Source: UBA1858 sp965658595 (lineage in GTDB: Bacteria; Pseudomonadota; Gammaproteobacteria; UBA4575). From it: a stretch of DNA of 15,687 nt. The first letter of the stretch is position 1, and each line of letters begins with the position of its first letter. Positions 1-6,800 of this stretch are shown one piece after another. Both the position numbers and the translations under genes were made by a program. The DNA is taken from positions 1 to 15,687 of the forward strand of contig CBFHSW010000021.1 of assembly GCA_965658595.1 (NCBI GenBank), written 5' to 3'. Under the pieces are notes generated by a model. It worked only from the letters and a program-made list of their open reading frames with translations, was not told the DNA's origin and ran no database searches.

Positions 1-118
1 CGTGAAGATGGAAGTAAGCATGCATGCGCCGATAGCGATGGATGAAGGTTTACGATTTGCGATTCGTGAAGGTGGCCGTACTGTAGGTGCGGGTGTCGTT
101 GCGAAAATTATCGAATAA
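1..118 (+). CDS. tuf: Elongation factor Tu, C-terminal fragment (first tuf copy)
   Basis: This is the 3' end of an EF-Tu gene cut by the window start. The reading frame begins at base 2, encodes 38 residues and ends at the TAA at 116-118. The translation contains the domain 3 motif GLRFAIREGGRTVGAGVV and ends in AKIIE, which is typical of proteobacterial EF-Tu. EF-Tu brings aminoacyl-tRNA to the ribosome as a GTP complex. All five alanine codons here are GCG and one isoleucine is ATA, a choice shared with the second tuf copy at the other end of the window. The gene lies 39 bp upstream of tRNA-Trp, so the two are probably co-transcribed. The identification is secure; whether the missing part is intact cannot be seen. 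Confidence 0.96.
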   Translation, partial: VKMEVSMHAPIAMDEGLRFAIREGGRTVGAGVVAKIIE

Positions 119-157
119 GCAACATTAGAGACTGGGTTTCAAGCGACAGAGTAACCT

Positions 158-233
158 AGGCCAGTAGCTCAATTGGCAGAGCGACGGTCTCCAAAACCGT
201 AGGTTGGGGGTTCAAGTCCCTCCTGGCCTGCCA
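158..233 (+). tRNA. tRNA-Trp (anticodon CCA)
   Basis: A 76-nt cloverleaf can be folded by eye. The acceptor stem pairs 158-164 with 223-229. The D arm pairs 167-170 with 179-182. The anticodon stem pairs 184-188 with 196-200 around the loop CTCCAAA, giving anticodon CCA at 191-193. The T arm pairs 206-210 with 218-222, with one G-U pair, around TTCAAGT. The discriminator base is G230 and the 3' CCA (231-233) is encoded. It reads UGG (Trp). Its place between tuf and secE is common in gammaproteobacteria. The RNA is probably cut out of a tuf-tRNA-secE transcript, since no terminator is seen on either side. Confidence 0.97.
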
Positions 234-267
234 GTTGCTGGCAGAGTTGATAAAAGTCGATATGATC

Positions 268-307
268 GATAAGTGTAGACAAGTCTAGATAAGAGTAGAC
301 ATAAGGA
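268..307 (+). repeat. 20-bp imperfect tandem repeat in the tRNA-secE spacer
   Basis: Two adjacent 20-bp units (268-287 and 288-307) begin GATAAGTGTAGACA and GATAAGAGTAGACA, which match at 13 of 14 positions; the rest of each unit diverges. Inside the first unit TAGAC (276-280) and GTCTA (283-287) form a short inverted repeat. The second unit runs into the secE ribosome-binding site (AAGGAT, 303-308), so duplication of a site near the start codon is one possible origin. No function is known to me. A weak promoter-like pair, TTGATA at 247-252 and TAAGTG at 270-275, overlaps it but the -10 match is poor. Confidence 0.55.
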
Positions 308-314
308 TAACAAC

Positions 315-680
315 ATGGCCGAAGCGGCTGAAGAAAATAATGGCATAGATACAGTCAAACTAGCGCTATCAATAGCAGTACTAGGGGCGGGTATCTTTGG
401 CTTTTATCATTTTGCAGAACAGGCGATATTATATCGTGTGCTTGGTTTAGTGGCGTTCGTGGTGATTGCGGGCGGCATAGCGCTCACCACTAGCAAAGGG
501 CGAAATTTGTCAGCGTTTTTACAAGCAGCTAAGACTGAGATGCGCAAGATGGTCTGGCCGACCCGTGTAGAGACAGTACAGACCACCATGATTGTGTTAG
601 TGATGGTGTTCGTCGTTGCGATATTTTTATGGTTATTAGACATGTTTCTAGGATGGATCATGAAAATGATCATCGGTTAA
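315..680 (+). CDS. secE: Preprotein translocase subunit SecE
   Basis: SecE is the essential small subunit of the SecYEG protein-conducting channel in the inner membrane and clamps the two halves of SecY. The 121-residue protein has three hydrophobic segments at about residues 15-33, 41-58 and 91-115. This is the long gammaproteobacterial form; many bacteria have a single-helix SecE of about 60 residues. The conserved cytoplasmic stretch KTEMRKMVWPTRVE lies at residues 73-86, just before the last membrane segment, and is the family signature. The ATG is preceded by AAGGATAA (303-310). The gene lies 82 bp after tRNA-Trp and 16 bp before nusG, the usual secE-nusG pair. Identification is firm. 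Confidence 0.97.
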   Translation: MAEAAEENNGIDTVKLALSIAVLGAGIFGFYHFAEQAILYRVLGLVAFVVIAGGIALTTSKGRNLSAFLQAAKTEMRKMVWPTRVETVQTTMIVLVMVFVVAIFLWLLDMFLGWIMKMIIG

Positions 681-696
681 GCGAGGAGCAGTTTAG

Positions 697-1230
697 ATGG
701 CTTTAAGATGGTATGTAGTTCACGCGTATTCAGGTTTCGAAAATCAAGTTAAGAAATACCTGATAGAGCGAATCGAGCGCAATGAGATGCAAGATAAGTT
801 CGGCAAAATTCTCGTGCCTATGGAAGAAGTGGTAGAGATGCGCGAAGGTCAAAAAAAGCGCAGTGAGCGGAAGTTTTTTCCAGGCTACGTGTTAGTACAA
901 ATGGAAATGGATGATGAATCATGGCACCTAGTCAAAGATGTGCCTAAAGTACTGGGATTCATAGGCGGTACTTCAGATAAGCCAGCACCTATTTCTAATC
1001 GTGAAGCTGATTCAATATTGCAGCGCATTCAGGATACGGTGGATAAGCCTAAGCCTAAGGTTTTATTTGAGCCAGGTGAAGTGGTACGTGTAATTGATGG
1101 CCCATTCAATGATTTCAATGGGGTAGTTGAAGAAGTTAACTACGAAAAGAGCCGCATGCTAGTGGCGGTGCAGATTTTCGGCCGCTCAACACCAGTAGAA
1201 CTGGAGTTTGGACAGGTAGAGAAAGGTTAA
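697..1230 (+). CDS. nusG: Transcription termination/antitermination factor NusG
   Basis: NusG binds the beta' clamp helices of elongating RNA polymerase, suppresses pausing, and links polymerase to Rho or to ribosomal protein S10. The 177-residue protein has the NGN domain at about residues 4-113, starting RWYVVHAYSGFENQV and including RKFFPGYVLV at 58-67. A proline-rich linker follows, then the KOW domain at about 125-177, including FEPGEVVRVIDGPF. The length is normal (E. coli has 181). The ATG is preceded by GAGGAG (683-688). The gene forms a pair with secE 16 bp upstream and is followed 43 bp later by an intrinsic terminator, so secE-nusG appear to be the end of a transcription unit. Confidence 0.97.
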   Translation: MALRWYVVHAYSGFENQVKKYLIERIERNEMQDKFGKILVPMEEVVEMREGQKKRSERKFFPGYVLVQMEMDDESWHLVKDVPKVLGFIGGTSDKPAPISNREADSILQRIQDTVDKPKPKVLFEPGEVVRVIDGPFNDFNGVVEEVNYEKSRMLVAVQIFGRSTPVELEFGQVEKG

Positions 1231-1273
1231 AATAAGAGAGAACCATCGAACAAATATATTAAATAAACATCGG

Positions 1274-1297
1274 ATCTTCTAGTGAGAAGATTTTTTT
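1274..1297 (+). terminator. Intrinsic terminator after nusG
   Basis: ATCTTCT (1274-1280) pairs perfectly with AGAAGAT (1285-1291) around a 4-nt loop AGTG, and six further T residues follow to 1297. The stem can be extended by G-U pairs at its base. This is a textbook Rho-independent terminator, although the stem is AT-rich. It separates secE-nusG from rplKA. I see no convincing promoter between it and rplK, so some read-through, or a promoter overlapping the nusG end, must feed the L11 unit. Confidence 0.75.
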
Positions 1298-1305
1298 AAT
1301 CAACT

Positions 1306-1344
1306 CGGGGAGCATTAGGTTTTAGATCTGTGCGCTAGTACCCG
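1306..1344 (+). promoter_or_regulatory. Candidate L1-binding autoregulatory hairpin in the rplK leader
   Basis: In the rplK leader, CGGG (1306-1309) pairs with CCCG (1341-1344), and AGC (1311-1313) pairs with GCT (1334-1336). One base (G1310) on the 5' side faces four (AGTA, 1337-1340) on the 3' side. Two short helices separated by an asymmetric loop, with GGGAGC on the 5' strand, resemble the L1 target in 23S rRNA and in L11 operon mRNAs. In E. coli, L1 represses translation of rplK-rplA from such a site. The 3' strand ends directly at the rplK ribosome-binding site (TAAGGAG, 1345-1351), which fits translational repression. The pairing is seen; the L1 role is inferred from position and resemblance. 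Confidence 0.55.
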
Positions 1345-1358
1345 TAAGGAGTAGCAAC

Positions 1359-1790
1359 ATGGCTAAGAAAATAGAAGCTTACATCAAGCTTCAAGTCCCC
1401 GCTCAGGATGCGAATCCGAGCCCTCCCGTTGGACCTGCATTAGGTCAGCATGGTGTGAACATCATGGAATTCTGTAAAGCGTTTAACGCGCAAACGCAGA
1501 ATCTTGAAAAAGGCATGCCTGTGCCTGTAGTGATTTCGGTTTATAACGACCGTAGTTTCACATTCATCATGAAAACGCCGCCAGCATCAATTTTATTGAA
1601 AAAAGCAGCGGGCTTACAAAAAGGCAGTGGCACACCCAACACCAATAAGGTGGGCAAGGTGACACGTGCACAATTGGAAGAAATTGCTAAAACCAAAGAA
1701 CCTGATCTCACAGCTGCTGACTTAGATGCTGCTGTTAGAACGATTGCGGGCAGTGCGCGCAGTATGGGTCTTGAAGTTGAGGGAGTATAG
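1359..1790 (+). CDS. rplK: 50S ribosomal protein L11
   Basis: L11 binds the GTPase-associated region of 23S rRNA at the stalk base. It takes part in factor binding and in RelA activation on stalled ribosomes. The 143-residue protein has the N-terminal domain (about 1-70) with PSPPVGPALGQHGVNI at 20-35. The proline-rich signature region contacts thiostrepton and release factors in the family. The C-terminal rRNA-binding domain contains GLQKGSGTPNTNKVGKVT at 85-102. Length matches the family. The ATG follows TAAGGAGT (1345-1352). rplA starts 2 nt after the stop codon, so the two are translationally linked and probably repressed together by L1. Confidence 0.98.
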   Translation: MAKKIEAYIKLQVPAQDANPSPPVGPALGQHGVNIMEFCKAFNAQTQNLEKGMPVPVVISVYNDRSFTFIMKTPPASILLKKAAGLQKGSGTPNTNKVGKVTRAQLEEIAKTKEPDLTAADLDAAVRTIAGSARSMGLEVEGV

Positions 1791-1792
1791 TC

Positions 1793-2485
1793 ATGGCTAA
1801 GGCAGGCAAAAATATTACAGCAGCACGTGCCAATGTTGATGCGGAAACCGTATATGAGCCTTCACAGGCTATGCAGTTGGTGATAGACAATGCGCGAGCA
1901 AAATTTGTTGAGTCGATTGATGTTGCCATCAATCTAGGTGTTGATCCTAAGAAATCAGATCAAGTAGTACGTGGCTCTACAGTGCTTCCTAATGGAACAG
2001 GTAAAGTAGTCCGTGTTGCAGTATTTGCACAGGGTGATCAAGCAAAGGCAGCAGAAGCTGCAGGCGCTGACATTGTTGGTTTTGATGATCTTGCGGATGC
2101 AGTTAAGAAAGGTGAAATGAATTTTGATGTCGTTATTGCAACGCCAGATTCGATGCGTATCGTTGGTCAACTCGGACAAATCTTAGGTCCACGTGGCTTA
2201 ATGCCAAATCCAAAAGTAGGAACAGTTACTCCAGATGTGGAAGGCGCTGTCACCAATGCCAAGGCTGGACAGGTACGTTACCGTGCTGACAAGACAGGTA
2301 TTGTGCATTGTAGTATCGGAAAAGTTGATTTTGATTCAGCTAAACTGGTTGAGAATTTGCAAGCGTTAATGGCTGATTTGATTAAAGCTAAGCCTGCATC
2401 AGCCAAAGGCGTGTATGTGAAGAAAGTCACTGTGTCATCTACCATGGGTGTAGGTGTGCAGATAGACCAAGGTGCGTTAACGTAA
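1793..2485 (+). CDS. rplA: 50S ribosomal protein L1
   Basis: L1 forms the mobile arm next to the ribosomal E site that helps deacylated tRNA leave. In the family it also represses its own operon by binding mRNA. The 230-residue protein has the normal length. It shows the L1 signature region at about residues 117-145, including GQLGQILGPRGLMPNPKVG, and the C-terminal VKKVTVSSTMGVGVQ. The ATG lies 2 nt after the rplK stop, with a GGGAG (1781-1785) inside the end of rplK serving as ribosome-binding site, so translation is probably coupled. It is followed by the 252-nt L10 leader rather than by a terminator. Confidence 0.98.
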   Translation: MAKAGKNITAARANVDAETVYEPSQAMQLVIDNARAKFVESIDVAINLGVDPKKSDQVVRGSTVLPNGTGKVVRVAVFAQGDQAKAAEAAGADIVGFDDLADAVKKGEMNFDVVIATPDSMRIVGQLGQILGPRGLMPNPKVGTVTPDVEGAVTNAKAGQVRYRADKTGIVHCSIGKVDFDSAKLVENLQALMADLIKAKPASAKGVYVKKVTVSSTMGVGVQIDQGALT

Positions 2486-2540
2486 CAAACATTTAGTAAA
2501 GACTTTGGGCTGTTCTAAATACGTAAGTTTTTAGACGGCC

Positions 2541-2606
2541 GTCAAAGACCGTAGGTGCGGAGTAATCTGTTTAATTGCAGCGTCAGCCTACGTAGGCGGT
2601 GGCTCC
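2541..2606 (+). promoter_or_regulatory. L10 leader: L10-(L12)4 binding site upstream of rplJ
   Basis: The segment matches the conserved L10 leader architecture. GTCAAAGACCGTAGG lies on the 5' side and CCTACGTAGGCGGTGG on the 3' side. ACCG (2548-2551) pairs with CGGT (2597-2600), and TAGG (2552-2555) pairs with CCTA (2587-2590), leaving CGTAGG (2591-2596) unpaired on the 3' side. A similar motif in the E. coli rplJ leader binds the L10-L7/L12 complex, which blocks rplJ translation. A longer 5' arm may pair CTTTG (2503-2507) with CAAAG (2543-2547). The element sits about 130 nt upstream of the rplJ start, as in other gammaproteobacteria. The pairing is read from sequence; the role comes from the known family. 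Confidence 0.85.
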
Positions 2607-2708
2607 AAAATAGGTAAAACCTAAGTTGGAACACTGAAACACTGTCGGGAGTGATTCTCGACAAAATTAAAACTCCGTCATTAGTTGGACTCTAAAGAGA
2701 CTAACGAC
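2604..2708 (+). other. Three hairpins between the L10 site and the rplJ start
   Basis: This part of the rplJ leader has no gene but three consecutive inverted repeats. In the first, TCCAA (2604-2608) pairs with TTGGA (2626-2630) and encloses TAGGT (2611-2615) with ACCTA (2619-2623). In the second, 2643-2651 pairs with 2655-2663 as TGTCGGGAG against TTCTCGACA, with G-U pairs. In the third, 2677-2686 pairs with 2699-2708, with one A-C mismatch and one G-U pair. None is followed by a clear T tract, so they are not terminators. They may transmit L10 binding to the ribosome-binding site at 2722-2730, as alternative long-range folds do in the E. coli leader. Function is inferred. Confidence 0.5.
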
Positions 2709-2721
2709 ATTACGGAACAAC

Positions 2722-2730
2722 TTAGGAGGA
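2722..2730 (+). promoter_or_regulatory. Strong ribosome-binding site that fixes the rplJ GTG start
   Basis: TTAGGAGGA contains a full AGGAGG core 8 nt before the GTG at 2738. There is no in-frame ATG that would give the conserved N terminus MALNLENKK, so this site decides the start. It is the expected target of L10-mediated repression. Confidence 0.85.
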
Positions 2731-2737
2731 CCATACT

Positions 2738-3262
2738 GTGGCATTAAACCTTGAGAACAAAAAACAAGTTGTCTCAGAGGTTGCTGCGGTTGCTGCTGAA
2801 GCCCATTCGGCGATTGCTGCTGAATATCGTGGACTCGGTGTTGAGGAACTGACTGACTTGCGTATTAAAGCTCGTCAGGGTGGCGTTTACGTTCGTGTGG
2901 TTAAAAACACATTAGCAAAACGTGCACTAGAAGGGACTGAATTCGAGTGTATGAAAGATGGTTTAGTCGGCCCGTTAATTCTTGCGTTTTCGCAGGAAGA
3001 TCCGGGTTCTGCTGCCAGGGTAGTTAAGGAATTCAGCGCAGATAATGATTTGCTTAAAGTCAAAATGCTTTCTATTGGAGGCCAGTTATTAGAAGCAACA
3101 GAACTGGAGAGATTAGCAAGCCTACCGACGAAGGATCAAGCAATCAGTATGTTAATGGCAGTAATGAAAGCGCCAGTCGAGAAATTTGTTCGAACATTGG
3201 CCGAGCCGCACGGAAAGATGGTGCGCACTGTTGCTGCTGTACGCGACCAAAAGCAATCTTAA
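2738..3262 (+). CDS. rplJ: 50S ribosomal protein L10
   Basis: L10 anchors the L7/L12 dimers to the base of the ribosomal stalk and, bound to them, represses its own mRNA. The protein is 174 residues. The N-terminal globular domain includes AEYRGLGVEELTDLR and VYVRVVKNTLAKRAL, the usual rRNA-binding region. The C-terminal helical tail that holds L7/L12 dimers ends in VRTVAAVRDQKQS. It is about nine residues longer than E. coli L10 because of extra sequence (APVEKFVRTLAEPHGK) before the end, a form also found in pseudomonads and xanthomonads. The start is GTG rather than ATG, supported by alignment and the ribosome-binding site. rplL follows after 42 nt. Confidence 0.97.
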   Translation: MALNLENKKQVVSEVAAVAAEAHSAIAAEYRGLGVEELTDLRIKARQGGVYVRVVKNTLAKRALEGTEFECMKDGLVGPLILAFSQEDPGSAARVVKEFSADNDLLKVKMLSIGGQLLEATELERLASLPTKDQAISMLMAVMKAPVEKFVRTLAEPHGKMVRTVAAVRDQKQS

Positions 3263-3304
3263 TTTTAGTCACTAACGGTTTTATTTTTTTAGGAGTATTT
3301 AGAA

Positions 3305-3682
3305 ATGGCTGTATCACAAGAAGAAATTTTGGAAACTATTTCCAACATGACAGTAATGGAAGTCGTAGATCTGATTTCCGCTATGGAAGAAAAATTTGGA
3401 GTATCTGCAGCAGCAGCAGTCGCAGCAGCACCAGCAGCAGCGGGTGACGCAGGTGGCGCAGCAGCAGAGAAAGATGAGTTTGACGTTATAATGTCTAGTT
3501 TTGGTGGCAACAAAGTTGCTGTCATTAAAGTCGTTCGCGCGGTTACTGGTCTTGGTCTTAAAGAAGCTAAAGAAATGGTCGAAGGCTCACCTTCAACTGT
3601 TAAAGAAGCAGCAACTAAAGACGAAGCAGAAGATATTAAAAAGCAGCTTGAAGAAGCTGGTGCTCAAATCGAACTTAAGTAA
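3305..3682 (+). CDS. rplL: 50S ribosomal protein L7/L12
   Basis: L7/L12 is the multicopy stalk protein that recruits and activates the translational GTPases EF-G, EF-Tu and IF2. The 125-residue acidic protein has an N-terminal dimerisation domain (about 1-34). An alanine/glycine-rich hinge (about 35-55) follows, then the C-terminal factor-binding domain (about 58-125) containing GGNKVAVIKVVRAVTGLGLK. The ribosome-binding site TAGGAGT is at 3290-3296. No promoter or terminator is seen between rplJ and rplL. The higher dose of this protein (four or more copies per ribosome) is usually reached by better translation. The hinge is coded almost only by GCA. Confidence 0.98.
   Translation: MAVSQEEILETISNMTVMEVVDLISAMEEKFGVSAAAAVAAAPAAAGDAGGAAAEKDEFDVIMSSFGGNKVAVIKVVRAVTGLGLKEAKEMVEGSPSTVKEAATKDEAEDIKKQLEEAGAQIELK
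3407..3466 (+). repeat. GCA-rich triplet tract encoding the L7/L12 hinge
   Basis: Over 20 codons, 13 of the 14 alanine codons are GCA and one is GCG; runs of four, three and three GCA codons occur. The tract encodes the flexible hinge of L7/L12, which is naturally alanine-rich. A low-complexity triplet tract like this can change length by slippage, and hinge length varies in the family. Confidence 0.8.
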
Positions 3683-3696
3683 GTTTTACTTTAGTT

Positions 3697-3767
3697 GGGT
3701 ACTGTTTGAAGCAAGGACACACACTGTGAGGAGACTCGCAGCGTGTGTCTGTACCCGTTGATTTTAT
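3697..3767 (+). terminator. Attenuator-like long hairpin between rplL and rpoB
   Basis: Three helices stack. GGGTAC (3697-3702) pairs with GTACCC (3751-3756). GACACAC (3716-3722) pairs with GTGTGTC (3743-3749). CTGTGAG (3724-3730) pairs with CTCGCAG (3735-3741), with one G-U pair, closed by the GNRA tetraloop GAGA (3731-3734). A single A-C mismatch separates the two upper helices. The following tract (GTTGATTTTAT) is only moderately T-rich, which suggests partial rather than complete termination. In E. coli the same spacer holds an attenuator that lets only part of the transcripts continue into rpoBC. The equivalence is inferred from position and structure. Confidence 0.7.
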
Positions 3768-3797
3768 AAAACATTTGATTGATAGGTGGCGATTAAA

Positions 3798-3850
3798 TGA
3801 AAAGCATAGTGATGAGACTGTTGTGTCAACGCTCATAGTTATGCTTTTCA
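3798..3850 (+). other. Long hairpin in the rpoB leader, candidate RNase III processing site
   Basis: TGAAAAGCATA (3798-3808) is a perfect 11-bp inverted repeat with TATGCTTTTCA (3840-3850). Inside it ATGAG (3812-3816) pairs with CTCAT (3832-3836), and GTTG (3820-3823) pairs with CAAC (3827-3830). The extended, mostly double-stranded stem ends about 28 nt before the rpoB ribosome-binding site. It lacks a T tract, so it is not a terminator. E. coli mRNA is cut by RNase III between rplL and rpoB, and this stem is a reasonable counterpart. The structure is seen; the cleavage is inferred. Confidence 0.6.
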
Positions 3851-3887
3851 AATATTCAGTTCCAAGCCCGACAACTTAGGAGGCTAA

Positions 3888-6800
3888 ATGCAATACAGTT
3901 TCACCGAAAAGAAAAGAGTCCGTAAAGATTTCGGTAAGCGCCCACAGATACTTGAAGTGCCTTACATGCTTCAGGTTCAGTTGGAATCATTCCGCCAATT
4001 TTTGCAAGTGGATGCAGCGCCAGAAAATCGTGCCGATGTCGGCCTACATGGGGCTTTCTCTACTGTATTTCCTATTGAAAGCTATTCAGGCAATGTCATT
4101 CTTGAATATGTAAGTTATCGTCTTGATAAGCCAGTGTTTGATGTCAAAGAATGTCAGATGCGTGGCTTAACTTATGCAGCTCCACTGCGAGTAACTGTGC
4201 GCTTGGTCATTTATGATAAAGAAGCACCTGCAAGTCAAAAGAAAGTAAAAGATGTAAAGGAACAAGAAGTCTACATGGGCGAGCTTCCGCTTATGACGGA
4301 TACAGGCACCTTTGTAATCAATGGCACAGAACGTGTCATCGTTTCGCAGTTGCATCGCTCACCCGGTGTATTCTTTGATCATGACAAGGGAAAGACGCAC
4401 TCTTCGGGTAAATTGTTGTACTCCGCACGTATCATTCCATACCGTGGTTCATGGTTGGACATGGAATTTGATCCAAAAGATTGCTTGTTCGTTCGAATAG
4501 ACCGCAGAAGAAAATTACCTGCGACTATTCTATTGCGTGCATTGGGTTATGAGACTCAAGAGATACTCTCTATGTTCTTTGACACTCACAAAATCACTGT
4601 TTCACGCAAAGGCTATGAGCTTGCATTAGACCCTAAAGATTTGCGTGGCGAGATTGCTGCATTTGATATTGAAGTCAATGGCGAAGTATTAGTTGAGACA
4701 GGGCGTCGTATCACTATGCGTCACATCCGTGAAATGGAAAGCAGCAAGGTTAAGAAGCTTACTGTTCCCCAAGAATACTTCATGGGTAAGGTGATGGCAC
4801 ATGACATCATCGACCAAGAAACAGGTGAGTTAATCTTCAATGCTAACGAAGAGTTATCAGAAGAGAATATTCACAAGATTGAAGACAATGGCATCAAGAA
4901 GTTTGAGATTCTCTATACTAATGAGATTGATCGTGGCCCTTATATCTCTCAGACTCTTGCGATTGACTCTACGACCACTGAATTAGAAGCTCAGGTAGAA
5001 ATCTATCGTATGATGCGCCCAGGTGAGCCACCTACGAAAGAAGCTGCGCAGTCATTGTTTAATAACCTTTTCTTCTCAGAAGATCGTTATGATCTATCGC
5101 CTGTAGGACGTATGAAATTCAATCGTCGTCTAGGCAGAGATGAAACTACAGGTAGTGGTACATTAATTTCAGGTAAACAGGCTCTTCAGAAAGCGGAGAT
5201 ACTCTCTGCAGATGGTGCTAATAGCGCTCAGCAATTAGATACTGCAATGAAAGCAGATGACATTCTTTCTGTTATGGGTGTGTTGATAGATATCCGCAAT
5301 GGCGAAGGCATAGTCGATGATATTGATCATCTTGGTAACCGCCGTATTCGCTGTGTTGGTGAAATGGCTGAGAACGTATTCCGTGTGGGTCTTGTCAGAG
5401 TTGAACGTGCAGTTAAAGAGCGTCTCACATTGGCAGAATCAGAGGGCTTAATGCCACAGGAAATGATTAACGCCAAACCAGTAGCTGCTGCAATAAAAGA
5501 ATTCTTTGGCTCAAGTCAGTTATCTCAGTTTATGGATCAAAACAACCCATTATCAGAGGTGACTCACAAACGCCGAATTTCGGCTTTAGGGCCGGGTGGT
5601 TTGACGCGTGAGCGTGCCGGTTTTGAGGTGCGTGATGTGCATCCTACTCACTATGGTCGATTGTGTCCGATTGAGACACCAGAGGGACCAAACATCGGTT
5701 TGATCAACTCTTTAGCGATCTATGCACAGACTAATGATTATGGTTTCTTAGAAACTCCTTACCGCAAAGTTATTAATGGTAAGGCCACTTCTGAGATCGA
5801 TTACTTATCAGCGATTGAGGAAAGTCAGTACGTGATTGCTCAGGCCAATGCGAGTCTGGACGAGAAAGGTAAATTGACCGATGAGCTAGTATCATGTCGT
5901 CACCTCAATGAGTTTGAATTATCGACCCCGGATAAAGTTAATTACATGGATGTGTCGCCTAAGCAGATTGTTTCTGTGGCGTCTTCTTTAATTCCTTTCT
6001 TAGAGCATGATGACGCTAACCGTGCACTCATGGGTTCCAACATGCAACGCCAAGCCGTACCGACTTTACGTGCAGATAAACCATTAGTTGGAACCGGTAT
6101 TGAGCGGGCCTTAGCGATCGATTCAGGTGCCTCTGTTATCGCCAAACGTGGTGGCACTGTCGACAGTGTAGATGCAGGCCGTGTAGTGGTAAGAGTCAGT
6201 GATGATGAGACTCAAGCGGGTGAAGCAGGTGTTGATATTTACACGCTCACAAAATATACGCGTTCTAATCAAAACACATGTATTAATCAGAAGCCTCTAG
6301 TGAGACCTGGAGACATGATTGCACGTGGTGATGTGCTTGCTGATGGTCCTTCAACGGACATGGGTGAGTTAGCTCTTGGTCAAAACATGATGATCGCGTT
6401 CATGCCATGGAATGGTTATAACTTCGAGGATTCCATTCTATTATCAGAGCGTGTGGTGGAAGAAGATCGATTCACAACAATACATATTGAAGAGCTCAGT
6501 TGTGTTGCTCGTGACACTAAGCTAGGTGCAGAAGAAATTACCGCTGATATTCCAAATGTCAGTGAGAGCTTGCTGGCTAAGCTTGATGACTCAGGTATCG
6601 TTTATGTAGGTGCGGAAGTTAAGCCTGGCGATATTCTTGTGGGCAAGGTGACACCAAAAGGTGAAACACAACTCACACCAGAAGAAAAACTCCTGCGTGC
6701 CATCTTTGGTGAAAAAGCGTCCGATGTTAAAGACACTTCTTTGCGAGTGCCATCTGGTATGGAAGGTACAGTCATTGATGTTCGAGTATTCACTCGTGAC

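Noticed and set aside
1209..1238. Promoter-like TGGACA and TAAGAG at the nusG end, possibly for rplK
   Set aside because: The -35 is fair but the -10 matches only about half of consensus, and the sequence is constrained by nusG coding; not strong enough to annotate.
3501..3761. 86-codon plus-strand frame overlapping rplL and the following hairpin
   Set aside because: It is a frame shadow of rplL that runs into the attenuator hairpin; the product is lysine and leucine-rich with no known domain and no ribosome-binding site of its own.
5502..5592. Possible antibiotic-resistance alleles in rpoB, and likewise in rpsL
   Set aside because: The key residues at the rifampicin cluster of RpoB and at Lys43 and Lys88 of S12 are all the wild-type, sensitive forms.
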